DNA of 64,000 nt from Hypomesus transpacificus (GCF_021917145.1 NC_061073.1:8444361-8508360); one strand, 5' to 3'. Positions 11,212 to 46,238 are shown, counted from the stretch's first letter. Notes: generated by a model not told the origin, from the letters alone. Program-made: numbers and translations.

Positions 11212-13423
11212 CACTCATCTCCATGTACTCAGGGCTCAGGCCTTCAAAGGGCTCCAGGGCGTGATCTTTGTCCCACTGCTGCTTGGGTCTCTTCTCCTCC
11301 TCCTCTTCCTCCTCTCCTTTGGCTTTATCCTTCTCTTTCATGGTTCTGTACATCTTTTTCAGCTTTCTGCAGAGAAGCAAAAGAAGATGAGCACATGCTG
11401 GGAGAGTGTTAAAGAAAACATGTAAGGAATTACAGCTCGAGCTGGAGTTGCGTGTGTATGTGTGTGTGAGTGTGCATTACAAGACGGGGAAGTTCAAACT
11501 CACGGTATAACAATTTCAAAGACATTGTTTTGGATGAGCTGTTTCCCCAGCATGATCATACTGAGCTGGATACACAGCTCAATGAGACAGCCTGGAGGGG
11601 CACACTGCAGAGACAAGACACACGTTTCATTTTTCACAAACACACGTACTCTCGAACAGTTGTGTCAAACGTAAGCGTTTGCATCCCCCAACCCCTTTTT
11701 TCCCACTGTAAAGCGCATTGTGTTGCCTCCTGGTATGAAATACGCTATATAAATCAAGTTTGACAGTGGAGTGTGGTGTGGTGAACCTACTTCCTCCATA
11801 CGGAAGTCTCCGAAGATATAAACATAGTCCCCTGGTCGCCCGGAAAACCTGCACAAAGGGAGACCATGGGAGGATGGAAAGGAAACAATGGAGAATTTTT
11901 TGGAAGGACAGCCAGACAGACAGGCAGGCAGGCAGACAGGAAAGGTGGGTGGACAGATGGAAGTGCAGGTGGACTGTAGGACCCACAGACTGACAGGCAT
12001 ACAGACACACAGACCGAAGGGCAGCCAGACAGACAAGAAAGTGGATGGACAGGTGGGCAAGCAGACAGACAGGCAGACCGAGAGACAGAGAGAGAAGGGT
12101 AGACAGATAAACAGACAGACCTGCCCTTGAAGAAGGCCACATAGAAGATAGGTGCAAAGGCGTTCATGGACTTGAGGAAAAAAGCCTTCAGGATCAAGCG
12201 CTCCTCGAACTCGGCCTCCGTTTTAGGGATTTCTGACGGACAGCAGACACAACCACGCACATCACAAGACAGATCCACAACCACACCACTCAGAGGATGT
12301 TAAATAGAAACGCATTACCCAGTTCAGTTAGCCAGACAGCAATGGCTCCATAGATCTCATCCAGCACCAACACCACCAGCAAGTTGATAATGATGGCTGT
12401 GGTGGTGACGGTCATCCTCACGCTAGCCTTGGCCTCAGGGTCAGGGTTCATAGACCAGCTAGCCAACGTGGAGATACGATACATGATCACTCCAAACACT
12501 GCCGAGAACGTTACTCCAATCTGGTACCACACAAATAGAGACAGGTAAGGAAAGGGGCGTGAAAGAGAACAGCTATGGTATGATGAGATGTCTAATATAA
12601 TAGAAATATACATGTATTAATATTACCATAAGCAAAATAGTGGAGATATTGATAAGGTAACCAGGGAGACGATCCTCAATAGTCAGAGACTCTGGCTCTC
12701 TCTGACGGAAGAAACACACATATTACTTGAGAACACACACATATTGAGACACTGTTCTGGATCATGTTTCTCTCATAAACATAAAACATCAAACAATCCC
12801 TCCAGACATAAATGAACTGTGCTGAATGTGCTCAAATCTAGGGTACGACAAAGAAATACATCTTGAAATGAATGTCCTCCTGTCATAGTGTGATGAGTGT
12901 TTACATAACAAGTAGCGTATGTAAATAGTAGACTATCATTTCGAGAAAAGGACAGCAATAACCTCCTCTGTAAGCAGCTCTCCCACACCTCCCTCCCTCT
13001 CTCTCTCCCTCTGTAATCTGGGCTAATCTGAGGCAGGTAAGCAGCTTTGGGCTCAACCACCCGGAGAAGAAGAAGGGGGTTTCCTCTTCATAAATAAACA
13101 CAGCCACACATAAGACTTCCTTCCCTCAACCTACCTAGAGTCTCGAACATGACATTTTGAGGGTTTATTTGGCCATAGCTACACTATGCATGAGCAGAGC
13201 CAAATGTGTTCTGGTGGGTTGGTCTGGATACATTTCATATGTTACAGGCTTACTCTAACCCTTTAGCAACTCCCCTCTTCCCCTCTCCCCTCCCCCCCCT
13301 TTCCCCCCCTTTCCCCCCCCCACGCTCCCTGTATGCAGTTGTACCTGTGAGGCCAGCATTTTGTCTCTCTCTCCGCCACCTCCTACTTCCTCCTGCTGCA
13401 TGGAGAAACCATGTTACTCTCTC

Positions 13424-13513
<90 letters not shown>

Positions 13514-16500
13514 CCCCCCCCCCAAAAAAAATAATAAAAATTGTATGAAAGACAAAGTAACAAATCCGTACATTGCTCTTCCTCTTGTTTGTTTTCATCT
13601 TCTGTTTCTTCTCCTGTAGAACGGTTTCATACTCAGGCCTCGGCTCGTCCTGAAACACACACACACTCTCTCTTACACAAGTAATCCATTAACGTAGGTT
13701 AAAACACAGGACCTTTGTGGTGTTATTGAAACTGAACAGTGTGTGTGTTAAGATGTCTGGATAGTAGCAAGGAGATCTAGACATCTACAGAATAAAGTAC
13801 AGTACCAGTCAAAAGACACAAAATAGGAAAATGTGTCCAAACTTTTGACTGGTACTGTATGTTACACTCAATGTAAATACAGTAGAAACCCCCTACCTGC
13901 ACTCTCTCCTTCATGCAGCAGGAGAGCAACAGAACAACAGAGACAGACATCAACATGAGTCATCACATTCTCCTGACCAGGACTGTGTGTGGGGTGAGTG
14001 CTGACACATGTGTATGCCCTCATCGTGTGCTGTGTGCTGTGACCCCACAATCTGAGCCTCATCCAGTTAGCTCACTGCTTTAAGAACATTCCAATCTCAT
14101 TATAGGCATGTGCTGTCAGCGGTGTCAGTGTGTGTGTGTTGGTGGATGGGGGGGAGGGGAGTGTTTGAGCTGGGAGGATTATTTTGAGACCACCACAACT
14201 TTGCACTTTTGACCTAAGCTGTCCCCTGCCCTTGCCTCTGTCATATGGTCAGGATGAGAGAGCGGAATTAAGAGCAAGAGAGCGAGAGCAAAAGAGAGAG
14301 AGAGAGAGAGAGATAAAGAGAGAGATAAAGAGAGAGATAAAGAGAGAGATAAAGAGAGAGATAAAGAGAGAGATAAAGAGAGAGATAAAGAGAGAGAGAG
14401 GGGAAGATGGTGTGTGTGTGTTTGTACCTCCTCATCCTCCAAGCTGGTAAGGTCCCAACTGTGTTTCAAGCACATCTGCCGCCTCTTCCAGTGTTCAAGA
14501 AACAGGGCAGCTACAAACAAACACACACACACACACAGATCATGACACATTACACACACATGACCCCACCGTACACAGACACAATACTTAACACCGGAGA
14601 TTATTCTTCACATGAACAGAGGGACTAGAGGGCCGCAGAGGACAGAAGGGATTTTAGTGAGGAATGTGTCCACTTAGATCCAGTTCTATCTTTACCCCAG
14701 AGGGACATGAAAATCGCAAAGAGGACTGTTGCGCCGTTGTCGAACAGGTAGGAAGCCCTGGCCAGGGAACACACTGAGCTCAGACGCCAGTAATCACACA
14801 CTCCGTCACACAAGGGACACATGGTGAAGTTCAGACCGTCATCGCATGTCTCTTGACTGCAAGAGAGATGCACACACAAACACACACACACACAGATGAT
14901 GGAATAAGAAAATATTTATGGTGAAAGGTCAGTGTTTCCAACGTACAGTTTATGTGTATGTGTGACAGAGAGACCATGCACATGTTCGTGTGCCTGTGTG
15001 TACCTGGGCACGTTGGTGTCGACCGTGAAGCAGCCATAGAGGAAGACGATGACCCCCAGGACAGAGGGGGGGATGAGGAGCTGGGTGTAGACTCCCAGCC
15101 AGGCGAAATACAAACCTATCTGCTCCCCAAAGTATTTCCTGTGGAGGAGGGTTTAATCCAGAGTTAATACAGTCGTGGCCATAAGTTTTGGCAATGGCAC
15201 ATGTTGTGTTTCGCAAAGTTTGCTGGTTCAGTATTTGAGGAAAAGGTTTTCACATGTTTCTACAGAATACAATAAGGCACATTTTGTATTTTCTAAAGCT
15301 TTTTTCGGGCAAACATTTTCAATATATACAAATAGTCCCCTCTTTTACAGCAGTCAATCTGCTCTTAAAATCCAATCAGAATGATAGAGTGATTTCACCT
15401 GGCTCGAACTAGTTCACATTTCCCCCTGTGCTGATGATACTTACTGAAATTATGTTAGCAGTCATTTTATGCCAAGGCCCAGCAAGCTTTTCAAACACAA
15501 AATGTATGTCGCTCTCAATACTTTTGGCCACGGTTGTACACTCCTACGGTACCTGAACTGGGTTATCTCACTGTGTTGCCTAGGGCACAGAGACTTCCAC
15601 TTCTTCCACAATGTTCGACGGATTGTGTTATGTAAAGAAGCAGCTAATTCTATCCGCAGCTAATTAGTGATAGTGGTCATTATCAGGAGAACACAGAGAG
15701 TACTGTCTGGTTCATACCGGATCAAGTCCACAGGCTGGTACTTGTGCATGACTCCATAGTTGGCCCATTCCTCATGGAGGAGCTGAAACACACACAAACA
15801 CGGACTCGGATGAACAATTAGTAAAATTAAAGAGCAACTGTGTTTCTGTACTGCTGGAGTGTGCTAACCCCAGCGAAGCCCCAGATAGGAGGTTCACCTG
15901 TCGATCATTGCGTTGATCTTTCCCGCCTTTCCTCGTGAATGATCCCTGAGGAGAGAGAGGCCAGATTGTCACACCTATGACATCTAATCCTTTAAGTCTG
16001 ACCTTCAAGTCCTGATCTGACTTTAGTTTCTAGAAAGGAGGCTTGATGATGATGGTGTGATTGTACTCACATCATGTAGAGGGAAGGCAGAATCGTAGAC
16101 ACCATTAGCCAATAATGCTGTGATGCCTGTGAAGGAGGGTTGAACACGGTTAGACAGGCCTGATGCTCCTACTGCTTTGACCCATGATATCATGTAGAAA
16201 GTAGAGAAACTAGCAGCTGAAACTACCAGATCAAAAACACTCAAATGAGAATGTAGGAAGCACATACAGTACCAGTCAAAAGTTTGGACACATTTTCCCA
16301 TGTGTCCAAACATTTGACTGGTACTGTACTCACACATACACACACAGACACACACACATACACATATACACACACATATACACACACACACAAACTGATA
16401 CACACACAGATACACAAACACAGATACACATACAGATACACATGCACACACACACAAGCAAAACACAGATTGGCAAAGTATCACGTGGTTCACATCACGT

Positions 16501-19500
16501 ATAGTACCAGTCAAAAGTTTGGACACATTTTCCCATTCCACGTGTCCAAACTTTTGACTGGTACTGTATGATCAAACATAAGACACTCTACTTGCTCCCT
16601 GATATGTATTACAGTGGAACAACTTTTGGATCTTATACATGTCATCATTTGGATCTGAGAGACTCACCAGTGGTTTGGCAATTTTGTGTGCAGGTAATAC
16701 GTGACAATATCTCAGCAACCTAGACATGGTCACAGGCACACATGGAAGACAGTGTATAAAGAATGTGAGACTGTCACTGTAGTTGTATCTGTGGCTCTCA
16801 TCCTTCTGAACATGGTGTGTATTTGTAGCTGTATTTATTGTTACTTACTATTCTGCAGCGTGTGGCACTGTCAAATAGGGTATCTGTCGACTCAATGTCA
16901 AACCTGGACAGAATAAAAGTAAGCAGAGTGAGATTTGTGTGTGTGTGGGGGGGGGGGAGGTGTATATGTGTGTGTATATTGTGTGTGTGTGTGAGCATGT
17001 CCAGGTATTCACAGGTGTAGTTTTTCTCGGAGGAACGGGTGTGTGAGCGTCTTGGAGCGTGTCTTGGTCAGTGTGTTGGTGTTGTTCTGTGGGTCAGGGA
17101 CGTCGGGTTGGAATGGCTGGTTCAGCATGGTCCACAAGGAGATCAGAGACCCGGCAATGCCCGTTCGCTCCCGCAACTCATAACTCTGACGAATCAAACA
17201 GCCCAATACATGATCCCACCAAACCCCAAATAATCAGCCCGTGAGAGCAATCCTTTTGTATTCTCTTTTCAGTATTCATTGGGTGTACTGTGGTATTCAA
17301 ATATGAACTAATACAATTCTATTTTGTGATTTAGACATATTTGAAATCTCATTGACTGGAGTTTTAGGTTGAGGATGAAGAGTGAACTTCAGAGTTAACA
17401 TGGTAACAAACTCACCTTCTTCACCGACACTTTGATCTTCTGAAGCTCCGCCTCTCGGCTGAGTGTAGGCCAGGGAACGTGCAGCCGAATAAAACCTATT
17501 CCTTGTGACTTAGTCTAGACATACACACACACACACACACACAGACGTAGTCATGATATGGACATATCCATGATAGCCAGGAATTTAAGATAGCCAAGGA
17601 GATCTATGACCTTGATCTGTTTTGGCACAGGATTCCAGTTTGGCACATATGTTCACACTTGGCCAACTAATGTAAGAAGTAGAGTAGAAAAGGCATCTAA
17701 AGCAAATAGTGAAATATCAATGATAGCATGTGTTGCATACATGTTTGTATTCACGGTTGCCTGTTCCCTTGTTCTTTTGGGAACTTGTGAAAACATGTTT
17801 AGAGGAATGAAATAGTAATTATGTAAGTATATTCATTTTCCGAATATAGATAATTCACTGAACAATTGTGCTTTCGGAAAAGTCGGCCCACTAATACAAA
17901 TGATTACAGCTGTACAGCTAATAATTTGGCATCCTCACACTTACTCAATACCAAATTCCCCCTGCCAAACTCCACGCGCTTGCTCACACTCACACACACA
18001 CTTCCAAGTACCGGATCATTCTCTAATGAGGTTCTGTAATCTGGCGTTTGACTCTATACTAACTGTCAACAGTCTTAATCCCTAACCAAAACACCACATG
18101 ATTTCACACGCAACCTTTACAAGATGATCAGTCTAGACTACAGGAAGTTGTTTGACCGAAAGGAAAACATTATCATATACACTGTACATAAGCCACACTA
18201 TCTAGGTGAAGCATGGAATTTTATTTTTGTTCCAGTGTGGAGTCTCCACTCTGGTGGAAGCCCTGTTATTTTTGGTTGAGGTTGAAGCGACATGGGTAGT
18301 TGTCAGTGATTAAATCCAACCAGGAACTGCTTTGTCAGTCAAGGCAAAGGAGGATCCATAGTCCTCACGGCAACAATTCAACCTCTGGCTCTGTTGAGTC
18401 TCTGAATAATCACAGACACAGTGGCTAATTGGTCTGATGGGGGAGACATGACCCTTACTTATAATCAGATAATCAGCGATAATCAGAATCGTAAATTACC
18501 ACTCCACATAGCTCCTTAAGAGTTGTTCTGGTTGTGGCCATGATGATAAATAAAGCACAGTCCATGTAACCCACACTTACAGAGATCCTAGCTGATCAAA
18601 CAAAGGCACACAGGTAAACACACACACACACACACACACAGGTAAACACACACACACACGTAAACACATACGCACACAGGTAAAACACACACACACACAC
18701 GGATAAACACACACACAAACCTCTTTATCTCGTTCAATCTGTAGTCCAGCCTCCAACAGTCCATATTCAAACTCTTCCCTGATGAGGGCCTTTTCTTCCT
18801 GACTCATTTTAGACTCCTCCCCCGATCCATCCGGCCCCACCCCTTGCCCCTCCCCCAGCTCGGCATGTGCATCAGATCTCACGGCTGCTGGCATTGGCAG
18901 ACTCCCATTAGACACAATGGAAAGGCGTGGTTGGGAAGTCCGCCTCTTCTTGTAATGATAGGCCAGAACGTAGTCCACCTTCCTGCGTCCATCGGAAAAG
19001 AACAGTCCACGGCCAAGCTCTATGTTGGACTCCTGCAACATCACAAAGATGACCCCTTCTGGATGATAGGGTTCAGGGTAATGTGTGACAGAGGGAGATG
19101 TTAAGGCAGGGATAGGCAGAGCTAAACACTGTCAGTGTGGAGGGACCAGTACACACACCCATATGGTGATGGGTCCATCTTTGTGGCTGGAGGAAGAGTT
19201 TAGGAGGGATAGCTTACTGGGGGAACTGGAGGTTTTGGAAATGACGGAGTGGAATATGGGTGAGAGAATAGGTTTTGGGGAGGTGTGAGGAGTGTAGGGA
19301 GAGAGGAGAGTTGTAAGAAGTAGAGGGGTGAGGAGTTTCGGTGAGGTTAAAGGGGGAGGTTTGGGGAAGTGTATGACAAGTGCAGGGTGAAAGGTTGTGT
19401 AGACATGTGTGGGGAGCAGAGAGGGGTACATTATAGTGTGAAGTTTGTGAAGGAAGGTGTGAGGAGTATGGGAGAGGCTATGTGGACAGGTACAGAGGTG

Positions 19501-21548
19501 TGTAGGGGGTTAGGGTTGGGGTATAATGTCGTACCATAGGGAGCTGCTCTCCTTCAGAGTTGGGGTTGGCATTCGGGTTTCCATTGGCTGTGTCCGCCCC
19601 CAACTCTGAGAGTGAGCGGGCGAGTGAGAGCAGCTTTTCTGACTGGATGGATGACGACTCACTCATTCCTGTGGCAACACGCATTCGCTCTGTCCCGTTC
19701 CATGCTTCTGTAAGAAAGGACACACACACACACAAACACATCATATACTATAGATTGCGGTACAATGATTCAGTTGGGGCAAATTATGTCTAAATGTTTT
19801 TGCATTTAGAATACATTCTTATAATAGTGCAACCTTGCCTCAGACTTGCCGTTACTTTATATTATATGTTATATTTTATTGCATACTGTACAGTATTGTT
19901 ATAAATATTGTACTTTCTTTTTTAACGTTTCGTACTTTTTATAATAATGTAAAGACTGCACACACTTTTAGAATTCTTGTATGTTACTGTATGCACTGTA
20001 TCCACTAAAGTAAATTCCTTTTTGTGTAAACTACTTGGCTATTAAACTGTTTTCTGATTCACATTCTGACTGTCCTAAGTCTATGAGGATGTTGTCTTTG
20101 TAGTTTTTTTTGTTAGTTTATACATTTTTTCAAGTCCAGCTCATCTGAACAAGATCCTTTTCTACGTTTACGGGAAAGTTTCAAATGCCAGGGAAAGTTG
20201 ATAGATTAAATCAACACACCCACTTCTCCACCCTCTCTCCTTCCTCTTTTTTACCCATTCTTTCTTTCCAGAACCTGGACCAGTAGTCATGCATGGCGTC
20301 CATGAGGACATACCTAGTTCATCCACATAACTCAGAGATCTTGTTTTCCTAACCAAACAAGCTTTTAAATAATGTAATCTCTGGCCATGGTGGTATTCCA
20401 CTGAAAACACATGGTGTCCATTACCTTACCGGACACTCACCCAAACAGACACATCTGCCTGTGGTGGCTGGCTTAAGCAAATGGTGCCTGCACACACACA
20501 CACACACACACACACCACAGACACACACACACACACCACACCCGCTGATCCAGGTTTATCAGTTAGTCAGCAAACACAAGCCCCACACAGAAATAGTCAA
20601 TAACTAAAGTAGAGGTTAAGAGGTCAGACAAGTCTAAACGTCAATCCTCATTTGAAACGTGAGATGGGACTCAGCCATTAGTAACACAAACCTATCTACT
20701 TAATTAAGGCAGTCGGAGAAAACAAACATATCATGCTGACGTGTTTCTGGTCCTTGTAAGCGTATTTTCACTGTCCTACCCTCACCTAATGGACGCGGTG
20801 AGGTCAGCAAACAAACCCTTTTGCGCTCAAGCCACACATGCGTTCACATACTCACACCCACGCGTTAGTACAGACACACGCATACAAATACGCCCATACC
20901 TGCTCTGACAGGTGCATGCACACACATGCGCGTACACACACCACACATTAACATATTACTCCCTCCTGTAAAGATAGAGGGGAACAAGAAAGGGGACTCA
21001 TGGAATAGACCAGATTACACAAGCACTGCTCCAAACTACTAGCTCGATCACTACACTTTATAAACACAATATAGCTCACTCAACTTAAGTGTGATTTATT
21101 TTAAAAATGAATCGTGTCTGTTCGGAGAATAATCAAGACATTGACCCTGTTCTGCCCTATTGAACTTCAGTTTAGCAACGAAATAGCTCCTGGATTTAAT
21201 GACATGTGGGCAACTATGTCTAGTTGGCTAGCATTAACCAAAACAATGCAAAGCTTTTATTAAAATCCGCAGAACACAACAACACGCTCTATAAATACGT
21301 CTTTAATTAAACGCTCAGGGGCGCAACAGTTGTCTGCACGCAGATGGTCGGATCAACAACCCCACGAGCACCTGGCGCATACCACAGCGTGAGTCACCGC
21401 GGGTAAGGATTTAAATATTAGCCATAATAAAGATATACATCGTAAATTATCCTCATTTTCGTCATTAAACATGACAAATAGAAGAGAGAGAGCAAGAGAG
21501 AAAAGGGACGTACTCACCAGTGCCAGTGGAGAATCTGTTCATCGCCAT
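7993..21548 (-). CDS. ano2: Anoctamin-2-like calcium-activated chloride channel, complete gene
   Basis: TMEM16 channel of the plasma membrane. 28 coding exons, phases consistent throughout, 4047 nt, about 1348 residues with both optional exons (human ANO2 about 1000): 21518-21548, 19535-19707, 18721-19032, 17416-17514, 17013-17185, 16849-16903, 16668-16719, 16071-16126, 15898-15945, 15718-15782, 15004-15138, 14696-14856, 14428-14510, 13897-13908, 13572-13649, 13345-13395 (tentative), 12627-12701, 12319-12520, 12121-12232, 11791-11848, 11504-11604, 11215-11366, 10811-10963, 10296-10348, 9891-10069, 9563-9668, 8757-9384, 7993-8636. The family N-terminal motif [19 protein letters not shown] is present. 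The known TM6-TM8 calcium ligands are kept: QNNVFE, PEYME and VIEIRLD. Paralogue choice (ANO2 rather than ANO1) rests on [10 protein letters not shown]-type similarity and on adjacency to vwf. The C-terminal third is unusual (separate entry). Confidence 0.93.
11040..11210. repeat. (TGAG)n and (GA)n microsatellite touching an ano2 donor site
   Basis: A TGAG-type repeat runs into a pure (AG)n tract that ends four bases from the donor of exon 11215-11366, so the intron begins GTGAGTCTCTCTCT on the coding strand. Confidence 0.9.
13345..13395 (-). other. ano2: Tentative 51-base exon of ano2
   Basis: CCATGCAG|CAGGAGGAAG to CCTCACAG|GTACAAC, phase 0 on both sides, encoding [17 protein letters not shown]. 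It sits in the cytosolic loop where mammalian anoctamins have variable, alternatively spliced segments. Only splice signals and open frame support it. Confidence 0.4.
13430..13510. repeat. (CA)n microsatellite
   Basis: About 40 CA units in an ano2 intron followed by a C-run and A-run. Open frames of alternating residues over it are artefacts. Confidence 0.95.
13800..13857. mobile_element. Foldback miniature element, copy 1
   Basis: 58 bases, almost entirely a perfect hairpin: CAGTACCAGTCAAAAG at one end and CTTTTGACTGGTACTG at the other, flanked by TA. Same family as 16267-16326 and 16502-16566. Confidence 0.75.
13897..13908 (-). other. ano2: 12-base microexon of ano2 (segment-c equivalent)
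   Basis: Between exons 14428-14510 (ending LEDEE) and 13572-13649 (starting DEPRPEYE) lies TGAAG|GAGAGAGTGCAG|GTAGGG, a four-codon unit ERVQ with good splice sites. It fits the alignment with mammalian anoctamins at the place of the EAVK microexon (segment c) of ANO1 and the ERAQ stretch of ANO2. It is phase 0 on both sides, so it could be skipped without a frameshift. Confidence 0.65.
14288..14400. repeat. (GA)n with a tandem AGAGAGATAA-type 12-mer
   Basis: (AG)n leading into about seven copies of a 12-base unit AGAGAGATAAAG, in an ano2 intron. Confidence 0.9.
15170..15536. mobile_element. Tc1/mariner-like non-autonomous element in an ano2 intron
   Basis: Inverted ends CAGTCGTGGCCATAAG (15170) and CTTTTGGCCACGGTTG (to 15536), flanked by TA on both sides (15168-15169 and 15537-15538). 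367 bases, no coding frame. The ends resemble a family widely seen in salmonid-type genomes. Confidence 0.7.
16267..16326. mobile_element. Foldback miniature element, copy 2
   Basis: 60 bases, arms CAGTACCAGTCAAAAGTTTG and its near-perfect complement, TA on both sides. In an ano2 intron. Confidence 0.8.
16502..16566. mobile_element. Foldback miniature element, copy 3
   Basis: 65 bases with the same arms; first base changed (TAGTACC), TA on both sides. Lies 175 bases from copy 2. Confidence 0.75.
19708..21517. other. ano2: First intron of ano2, no other gene seen
   Basis: 1.8 kb between the 31-base first coding exon and exon 2. It contains short CA tracts (20491-20540) and AT-rich sequence, with no recognisable gene or element. 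Confidence 0.6.
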
Positions 21549-21549
21549 G

Positions 21550-21660
21550 GAGTTGGAGAGAGAAGCGCGAGGCGCAGCGCTGAGATGGTTGAAAATCCGC
21601 GCGCGTTCCCGCACCAGGCTTAACGCGCGCGAGCAGGGCGGCTAATTCCCTTACCATCCG
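21550..21660 (-). promoter_or_regulatory. ano2: Putative ano2 promoter, small CpG-rich patch
   Basis: Immediately upstream of the ano2 start codon there is a short GC- and CpG-rich patch (GCGCGCGAGCAGGGCGGC and similar) in otherwise AT-rich DNA. I infer a promoter; no TATA box is evident. Confidence 0.4.
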
Positions 21661-22011
21661 AGGGATGGAAGGGAATTATAAAGGTGTGTTACTGTTGATG
21701 GAGTGTGCAATGGCACAAATGAGCTATTGTATGTGTACCATACCGAACCTTCTTTCCTCACCCCAGTGCTTGAGGTGATGCCAACTAAGTTCCCAAGCAA
21801 AACCAAATCAAAGCAGGTCAAACACCCCTGCAGCAGCATCATCTTTCTTTCTTATATAAACACACAACACACACACACACACACGCCCACACATACAAAG
21901 AGACACACACACAAAAAAGAAAAGAAAGAAAAGAAAGCACCAGACAAATGGCATCTTGCATAAAAAATGCTTGAGAATCTATGTCATGTTTATTGTTTTT
22001 ATGCAAGAATA

Positions 22012-22017
22012 TTTATT
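22012..22017 (-). promoter_or_regulatory. vwf: Polyadenylation signal of vwf
   Basis: AATAAA on the minus strand, about 130 bases past the vwf stop codon at 22143. It lies only about 460 bases before the ano2 start codon. Confidence 0.55.
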
Positions 22018-22142
22018 TGGTTATACAAATGCTACTTACACACACAGATACACAGTGCAGACATACAATATACACACACAAGATAGAGTACACGCATACT
22101 GTATAAACACTTGAAATTCTTTCATGTCTACATGATATTTGT

Positions 22143-44797
<22,655 letters not shown>

Positions 44798-45020
44798 ATC
44801 TCATATATTCAGCAGATCCTCTCAGTTGGTCCTGTCTGTGCACATTGCCCAGAGAAAAACCATGGATCCACAATAAATTCCAACTTGAACGCTGAAGTTT
44901 AAGCCTAGTCAAGTTCTAAGCTCCTTTTTCTCCTTGCCTTTCTCACACACACATTCTAACTCAAACCGAGTGACCAAGGAAGAGCTCATTCCATACAAGA
45001 GAAACTGGGGGGGGAACTGG

Positions 45021-45027
45021 TTTTATA
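45021..45027 (-). promoter_or_regulatory. vwf: Putative vwf TATA box
   Basis: TATAAAA on the minus strand, about 225 bases upstream of the vwf start codon. Just upstream on the coding strand are an ETS-type CTTCCT and a GATA-type AGATAG (45030-45055), site types known to act in mammalian vwf promoters. Inferred from motifs only. Confidence 0.4.
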
Positions 45028-45749
45028 GTATAGGAAGCCCCCCTCCCCTATCTAATGATTGTGTGTGTGTCTGTGTGTGTGCATAATGTGTGTGTGTGCA
45101 GAAATGTGTCCTCCCATCGTTCTACCAGTCACCGGCCCTGCCCCCCCATCCCTGATAGTGCCAATAGAGAGAGAATATTAAATCCACAGTCTGTGGCCTG
45201 CTGACGAACCTTCCCGTGCTATGGGCACCAAGACAATGCCCGGATGTACCAGTTGATCGCCCAGCTGAGTGATTAGTCTACACACACACACATTACTGCC
45301 AACTCAAACATCTTAGGCAGAAAACATGTTCACTCACCGCACATATCTCACACAATAACAGGACTCCAAAAGACCAGTGACTCACCACTTAAAACACAGC
45401 TTACTCTAATCGAATTGTGCTTCAGACATAACAAATGAGGCATCCCATCGAATTTCATGTGAAAATCTTTTACAATTCACGATTGGTGCACAAAATCAAG
45501 AAATATGACCGTTCATAATTTATTTAATCGTTTAATCGCAGGGAACTCGAATTGATTCTGTTTGATTGATTGGGGGATCATCTCTGCCATTCTATGCCTT
45601 GATCTTCCTCGCTGAAAGAGATGACGTCATGCACGTTATCTAATGTATGGAGTCTAGCAAATCCAACAACGGTGAATAAATCTGACATAACATTTCAAAT
45701 ATAGCACACACAATTTACCAAACAATTCGGACACAGGGGTTTCTAACTG

Positions 45750-45852
45750 AAAGAAAAGGAAGAAAGCAAGAAAAGAAGGAAAGAAGAAATCTAAGAAAGA
45801 AAGAAAGAAGGAAGGAAGGAAGGAAGGAAAGAAAGAAGGAATGAAGGAAGGA

Positions 45853-45892
<40 letters not shown>

Positions 45893-45900
45893 AAAAAAGA
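45750..45900. repeat. (GGAA/GAAA)n microsatellite
   Basis: Purine-only tract of GAAG, GGAA and AAAG units upstream of cd9 exon 1a. Confidence 0.95.
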
Positions 45901-46169
45901 ATGAGTGCTGTGTACCAGATAGACAGACAGACCGAACCACAGAGATACAGACTGAAAGCAATTGCTATGCAGCCCATGATTTTCTCGCTCGTAGCGTGGA
46001 CCGCTACACGCGCACCTTCATTGCAGAGCAAGAGGCGCGCAGCGGCAGTAGGAAGCGTTACGTGTGGCGCGGAGGGAAACAGTCTTTTTACATTTTTATA
46101 CGAGGTTTCTTGTGCCCCTTTCCCAAACAGTTTTGAAGCTCATTCAGGATCTATCTGAGAAGTATCAGT

Positions 46170-46238
46170 ATGGCTGCGCTGTCGGGAGGAGAGATGTGCG
46201 TCAAATATCTGATGTTCGCGTTTAATTTGATTTTCTGG
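46170..46238 (+). other. cd9: cd9 alternative first coding exon 1a
   Basis: ATG at 46170, 23 codons ([18 protein letters not shown], then NLIFW), donor TTCTGG|GTAAGC in phase 0, exactly matching the common exon 2 ([10 protein letters not shown]). Confidence 0.75.

Larger units (their letters stand above)
44830..46169. promoter_or_regulatory. Divergent intergenic region between vwf and cd9
   Basis: About 1.3 kb between opposite start regions. It contains the putative vwf TATA box, a palindromic CRE (TGACGTCA, 45622-45629) and a purine-rich GGAA/GAAA microsatellite (about 45750-45900). Whether any of these act is inference. Confidence 0.45.

Noticed and set aside
11017-11412. Long open frames rich in Ser-Leu, Arg-Glu or His-Thr over microsatellites (also near 14180-14560, 22235-22580, 26033-26290, 38730-39080, 43021-43425, 56413-57120)
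   Set aside because: They are translations of (GA)n, (CT)n or (CA)n tracts, appear on both strands and lack any domain or splice support.
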